A stretch of 64,000 nt of DNA from a bacterium (GTDB lineage Bacteria > Myxococcota_A > Bradymonadia > UBA7976 > UBA1532), in the NCBI GenBank assembly GCA_030427205.1, contig JAUHXC010000007.1, positions 186,001 to 250,000 on the forward strand, written 5' to 3'. The first letter of the stretch is position 1, and each line of letters begins with the position of its first letter. The notes below the pieces were generated by a model. That model ran no database searches. It saw only the letters and a list, made by a program, of their open reading frames with translations, and was not told the origin of the DNA. Position numbers and translations under genes: made by a program. This document shows, one piece after another, positions 63,262 through 64,000 of this stretch.

Positions 63262-64000
63262 CTACGCCGGCGGCGGCTCGTCGTAGGCGCGGTAGTGCTC
63301 GGGGCAGAGCCACAGGATGTGACCCTCCGGCGTATGCCGCTTGCGCAGCCGGCCCCAGGCGCGGTCGGGGTCCTTCTTCTCGAGCAGCGCGCGGATCGCC
63401 CGCAGCTCGGCGCCGGCCGCGTGGCGCCCGTCGCCCTCGAGGTCGGGCCGATGCGTCGCCCGGCCCGATACGTCGGGCAGCTTCTTGACCAGGGCGTCCA
63501 TGAGCTTGACGTCGTCCTTGATCAGATCGCGGGTGTCGGTGTCGAGCACGCCCAGCGTCGGCGCGATCAGCGGCACCGCATAGCGCAGCACCTGGCACAG
63601 GCGAGCGACATAGGGGCCGACCGCCCGCAGCCACTTCGCCGGCTCGTCGAGGGTATAGCGCCCGCCGTCCGCCGTCGGGTGCCAGTGGCCCGGGTGCTGG
63701 CAATACAGCTGCAGCTGCATCTTCTCGCCGGCCAGGGCTGCCTTCCAGCGGGGCGCGTCGAGCGGGCGCAGGGCGAAGACGTTGGGGCAGCTGGCGTCGA
63801 CGTCGGCCTGGGCCCGGTGGTACAGGGCCGTGAACTGGCGCTGGGCCAGGGCGCGCAGGTCGCGCATCTCGCGGGCGAGCTGGTCCTGCACGCGCTGCTG
63901 CCCGTCGAGCACGTTGCGCTCGACGGCGTCCAGGCGCTCGAGCACGACGTCGCGGGTGCGCCAGTCGAGGCCGAAGACCAGCGCGGCGACGGAGACCGGC
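63262..64000 (-). CDS. C-terminal part of a large signalling-type protein (partial)
   Basis: The frame is open to the right edge, so the N-terminus is missing. The visible 246 residues include a coiled coil (LERLDAVERNVLDGQQRV), then CPNVFALRPLD, LQLYCQHPGHWHP, VGPYVARLCQVLRYAVPL and, at the end, GRLRKRHTPEGHILWLCPEHY. That order resembles the C-terminal domain found after LRR/Roc-COR or similar modules in bacterial multidomain proteins. Full identity needs the upstream sequence. Confidence 0.6.
   Translation of the reverse strand, partial: PVSVAALVFGLDWRTRDVVLERLDAVERNVLDGQQRVQDQLAREMRDLRALAQRQFTALYHRAQADVDASCPNVFALRPLDAPRWKAALAGEKMQLQLYCQHPGHWHPTADGGRYTLDEPAKWLRAVGPYVARLCQVLRYAVPLIAPTLGVLDTDTRDLIKDDVKLMDALVKKLPDVSGRATHRPDLEGDGRHAAGAELRAIRALLEKKDPDRAWGRLRKRHTPEGHILWLCPEHYRAYDEPPPA

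Overview
The window is very GC-rich and gene-dense. It looks like a chromosomal segment of a Myxococcota-type (deltaproteobacterial) organism, possibly close to the Bradymonadales. The evidence is: many short secreted lipoproteins with a clear lipobox; one protein ending in a MYXO-CTERM-like Cys / hydrophobic / Arg tail; long Cys-rich Asp/Asn repeat lipoproteins of the kind common in these bacteria; and a Gly-Glu linker protein carrying animal-like protease-inhibitor domains. No rRNA, tRNA or CRISPR array was recognised. Assignment to a lineage is inference.

Layout. 0.4-8.5 kb: small hypothetical proteins and secreted or lipoproteins, including a MORN-repeat lipoprotein translationally coupled to a 1094-residue MYXO-CTERM-like protein, and a redoxin-domain lipoprotein with an apparent frameshift. 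8.6-15.7 kb: a tightly coupled type II fatty-acid/polyketide-like operon on the minus strand (FabZ-like dehydratase, ketosynthase, fused degenerate plus active ketosynthase, FabD, ketosynthase, FabG), with four ketosynthase domains and no acyl carrier protein. 15.9-21 kb: lipoproteins, a Kazal plus Kunitz protein with a long GE linker, and a Coq4-like protein. 21.2-27 kb: a defence island holding a RloA/RloB (AbiL-like) pair, a tyrosine-recombinase remnant, Vsr, a DUF262 protein coupled to a HEPN protein, and a C5-cytosine methyltransferase. DUF262-HEPN lies on the opposite strand between vsr and the methyltransferase, and this part is visibly less GC-rich than its surroundings.

27.3-41 kb: a membrane glycosyltransferase, two giant Asp/Asn repeat lipoproteins with the same architecture, a left-handed beta-helix protein, and a Gld-like ABC system (ATPase, fused GldF-GldG, DUF4340 protein) lying between the two repeat lipoproteins. 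41-49.5 kb: an AAC(3)-family acetyltransferase, a YihY/BrkB membrane protein, a ferredoxin-reductase-like protein, and the classic MoxR-DUF58-transglutaminase cluster preceded by a protein with an IF2-N-like head, coiled coil and DUF2325-like tail. 49.7-53.4 kb: a BNR-type lipoprotein, an outer-membrane-type lipoprotein and a small membrane protein.

53.8-60.9 kb: a complete heme-uptake operon on the minus strand, in transcription order TonB-dependent receptor, three-domain HmuY-like lipoprotein, HmuT, HmuU, HmuV, HugZ-like protein. It is preceded by an AT-rich promoter region with a 19-bp Fur-box-like palindrome. 61-64 kb: a TOBE-domain remnant, a hypothetical protein, a decayed 42-bp minisatellite, and the C-terminal part of a large protein that runs off the right edge.

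Systems that work together: the KS/FabD/FabG/FabZ operon probably makes or extends an unusual acyl chain on an ACP supplied from elsewhere. The heme operon covers capture, outer- and inner-membrane transport and probable heme handling. The defence island joins DNA modification and repair (Dcm, Vsr) with two nuclease-like pairs (RloAB, DUF262-HEPN).
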